Positions 41,048 to 42,132 of a stretch of 42,132 nt of DNA are shown in pieces. The number at the start of each line of letters is the position of its first letter. Positions within the stretch are counted from its first letter, which is position 1. This stretch comes from JBLHGN01 sp047616325 (GTDB taxonomy: Bacteria; Pseudomonadota; Gammaproteobacteria; Pseudomonadales; Cellvibrionaceae): NCBI GenBank assembly GCA_047616325.1, contig JBLHGN010000002.1:1-42132 (forward strand), read 5' to 3'. A program made the translations under genes and the position numbers. Below the pieces are notes generated by a model. The model made no database searches, was not told the DNA's origin, and saw only the letters and a list, made by a program, of their open reading frames with translations.

Positions 41048-42132
41048 TTATTGCTTTTCCACTGCAGCTGATAATTGCACAGGAAAAGGTCTGAACATTA
41101 ATATTAATTGCGGCAACAGCAACAAAGCTCCCATCAACGCGGCAAACATCGCCAGCCCAGTTAACAAGCCGAAATAGACAGTGGGAATAAACTCCGACAA
41201 CATCATAATGGAGAATCCAAAAACAATAATCACCGAGGTGTAATACATCGCCCGGCCTATGGAGCCATGACTGCGATGCATGGTAGCGATGTAATCGCCG
41301 TCTACTTTCAACTCCTCTTTAAAACGGTGAATGTAGTGAATGGTATCGTCTACACCTATACCCACGGTTATCGCAGCCACCGTTATCGTCATCATATCCA
41401 AAGGCAAGCCCATAAGCCCCATGCCGCCCAAAATGGAAAGCGCTGCAAGAATATTGGGAATAATAGCGGTTAAGGCCACAACAAAAGAGCGAAACAACAC
41501 AATAAACATCAAAAGAATACCTAGAAAGACTACTCCAAGGGTCACGATTTGCGATTTAAAAAGACTTTGCAACATATTATTGTAAAGTACCAGCAAACCG
41601 GTAAAACGCACATCGTCTTGCGCGTAACCCATGCCTAAAATATGTGTTTCTAATTGCTGCACTAACTGCTTACGCTTTAGCCCTGGGTAGGAATCTTTTA
41701 TGCGCAAGGTAACCCGCATTTGGTTACTATCAGGCGAAATAAAAGGATCAATTAATACACCTTTCACTTCCTCCGACAGAGACTTTTCAAGGAGCGCCAA
41801 TTCAAAATCATTCAAGCCACCATTTATATCTTTACCCACCTTGTACAGCACGGCTAAGGACTGCACCTTGCCCACTTCCGGCAAGGACTCCAAATAATCG
41901 TGAATTTTTTCTACGCGTTTTAGGCCAGATACGGTTAACCAGTAGTTGTGCCGAGCGGAGGCTTCGCTTCTCTCCGAGCTTACTTCTTCCGCAAAGGGGT
42001 CGCCTGCAAAGGGATCCCCTTCATCGTCAGCGTAACTGTCTGGCGTTTGTGCATACTCATCGGCAAAGGGATCATCCTCGCCGTCGAAGGACTCCAATGA
42101 ACTTGGCAATAATTCTTGTGAAGCCGCATTGA
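41048..42132 (-). CDS. RND/MMPL-family exporter, C-terminal part, cut by window end
   Basis: This is the last roughly 360 residues of a larger RND-superfamily (MMPL-type) exporter; the frame is open to the window end, so the start lies outside. The visible part has a periplasmic loop of about 190 residues and then five membrane segments. The conserved ITVAAITVGIGVDDTIHYIHRFKEE segment carries the paired Asp residues used in proton relay. The periplasmic loop starts with an acidic low-complexity stretch holding three copies of DPFA (at about 41990-42080), unusual for the family. The substrate is unknown; relatives export lipids or hydrophobic compounds. The TTG at 42109 should not be taken as the start. 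Confidence 0.85.
   Translation of the reverse strand, partial: NAASQELLPSSLESFDGEDDPFADEYAQTPDSYADDEGDPFAGDPFAEEVSSERSEASARHNYWLTVSGLKRVEKIHDYLESLPEVGKVQSLAVLYKVGKDINGGLNDFELALLEKSLSEEVKGVLIDPFISPDSNQMRVTLRIKDSYPGLKRKQLVQQLETHILGMGYAQDDVRFTGLLVLYNNMLQSLFKSQIVTLGVVFLGILLMFIVLFRSFVVALTAIIPNILAALSILGGMGLMGLPLDMMTITVAAITVGIGVDDTIHYIHRFKEELKVDGDYIATMHRSHGSIGRAMYYTSVIIVFGFSIMMLSEFIPTVYFGLLTGLAMFAALMGALLLLPQLILMFRPFPVQLSAAVEKQ

Overview
The window looks like a chromosomal segment of a free-living-type or host-associated marine gammaproteobacterium, most likely of the Cellvibrionales (Saccharophagus/Teredinibacter-like) or a close relative. This assignment is an inference. It rests on the leuS-lptE-holA block, the long proA-nadD-rsfS-rlmH-mrdA-rodA-mltB-rlpA-dacA-ybeD-lipB-lipA run (a gammaproteobacterial, Pseudomonas-like order), the DUF3369 response regulator, and the RimK-like ligase / 7TM transglutaminase / retropepsin trio. 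I see no tRNA, rRNA, CRISPR array or prophage.

Layout. Bases 1-2371 hold the pxpABC 5-oxoprolinase operon (pxpA cut by the window edge). Bases 2436-6401 (minus) carry a sensor kinase and a response regulator whose EAL output domain has been broken by several mutations. Bases 6530-9390 contain a YgjP-type metallopeptidase, a cold-shock gene with an internal stop, a phosphate-type porin pseudogene and a small CPXCG zinc-ribbon-like protein. Bases 9589-13675 hold a YqaB-like HAD phosphatase, dbpA, an orphan NIT-like protein and a DUF4399 periplasmic protein. Bases 13894-18282 are leuS-lptE-holA. A full-length GGDEF-EAL protein and a GNAT acetyltransferase follow on the minus strand. Bases 20897-32640 (minus) form the large housekeeping cluster for lipoate synthesis, cell elongation and peptidoglycan, ribosome maturation, NAD and proline synthesis. 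Bases 32829-36221 (minus) are a tightly overlapped three-gene envelope operon: ATP-grasp ligase, inactive transglutaminase with a membrane domain, and an aspartyl-protease lipoprotein. Bases 36441-40723 (plus) hold a HAD hydrolase, a glycine-zipper protein, a PepSY-like protein with a PhoP/PhoQ-like pair, and a VanZ-like protein. A 263-bp MITE-like element sits at the 3' end of the VanZ-like gene. The window ends in an RND/MMPL exporter that runs off the edge.

The main unusual signals are these. (1) Three genes between 2.4 and 9.0 kb carry clear inactivating lesions: an in-frame stop plus two frameshifts in the response regulator-EAL gene, a stop in the cold-shock gene, and a stop plus a probable frameshift in the porin. 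The surrounding housekeeping genes are intact, which suggests recent, local or early gene erosion. (2) A MITE-like element with roughly 31-bp terminal inverted repeats and a TTAA duplication has rewritten the C-terminus of the VanZ-like protein. (3) There are two degenerate short tandem repeats in intergenic spacers: a 14-bp period before holA and an 11-bp period between ybeD and dacA. (4) The ligase / pseudo-transglutaminase / retropepsin trio is a conserved but poorly understood envelope system and is the best candidate here for under-described biology.
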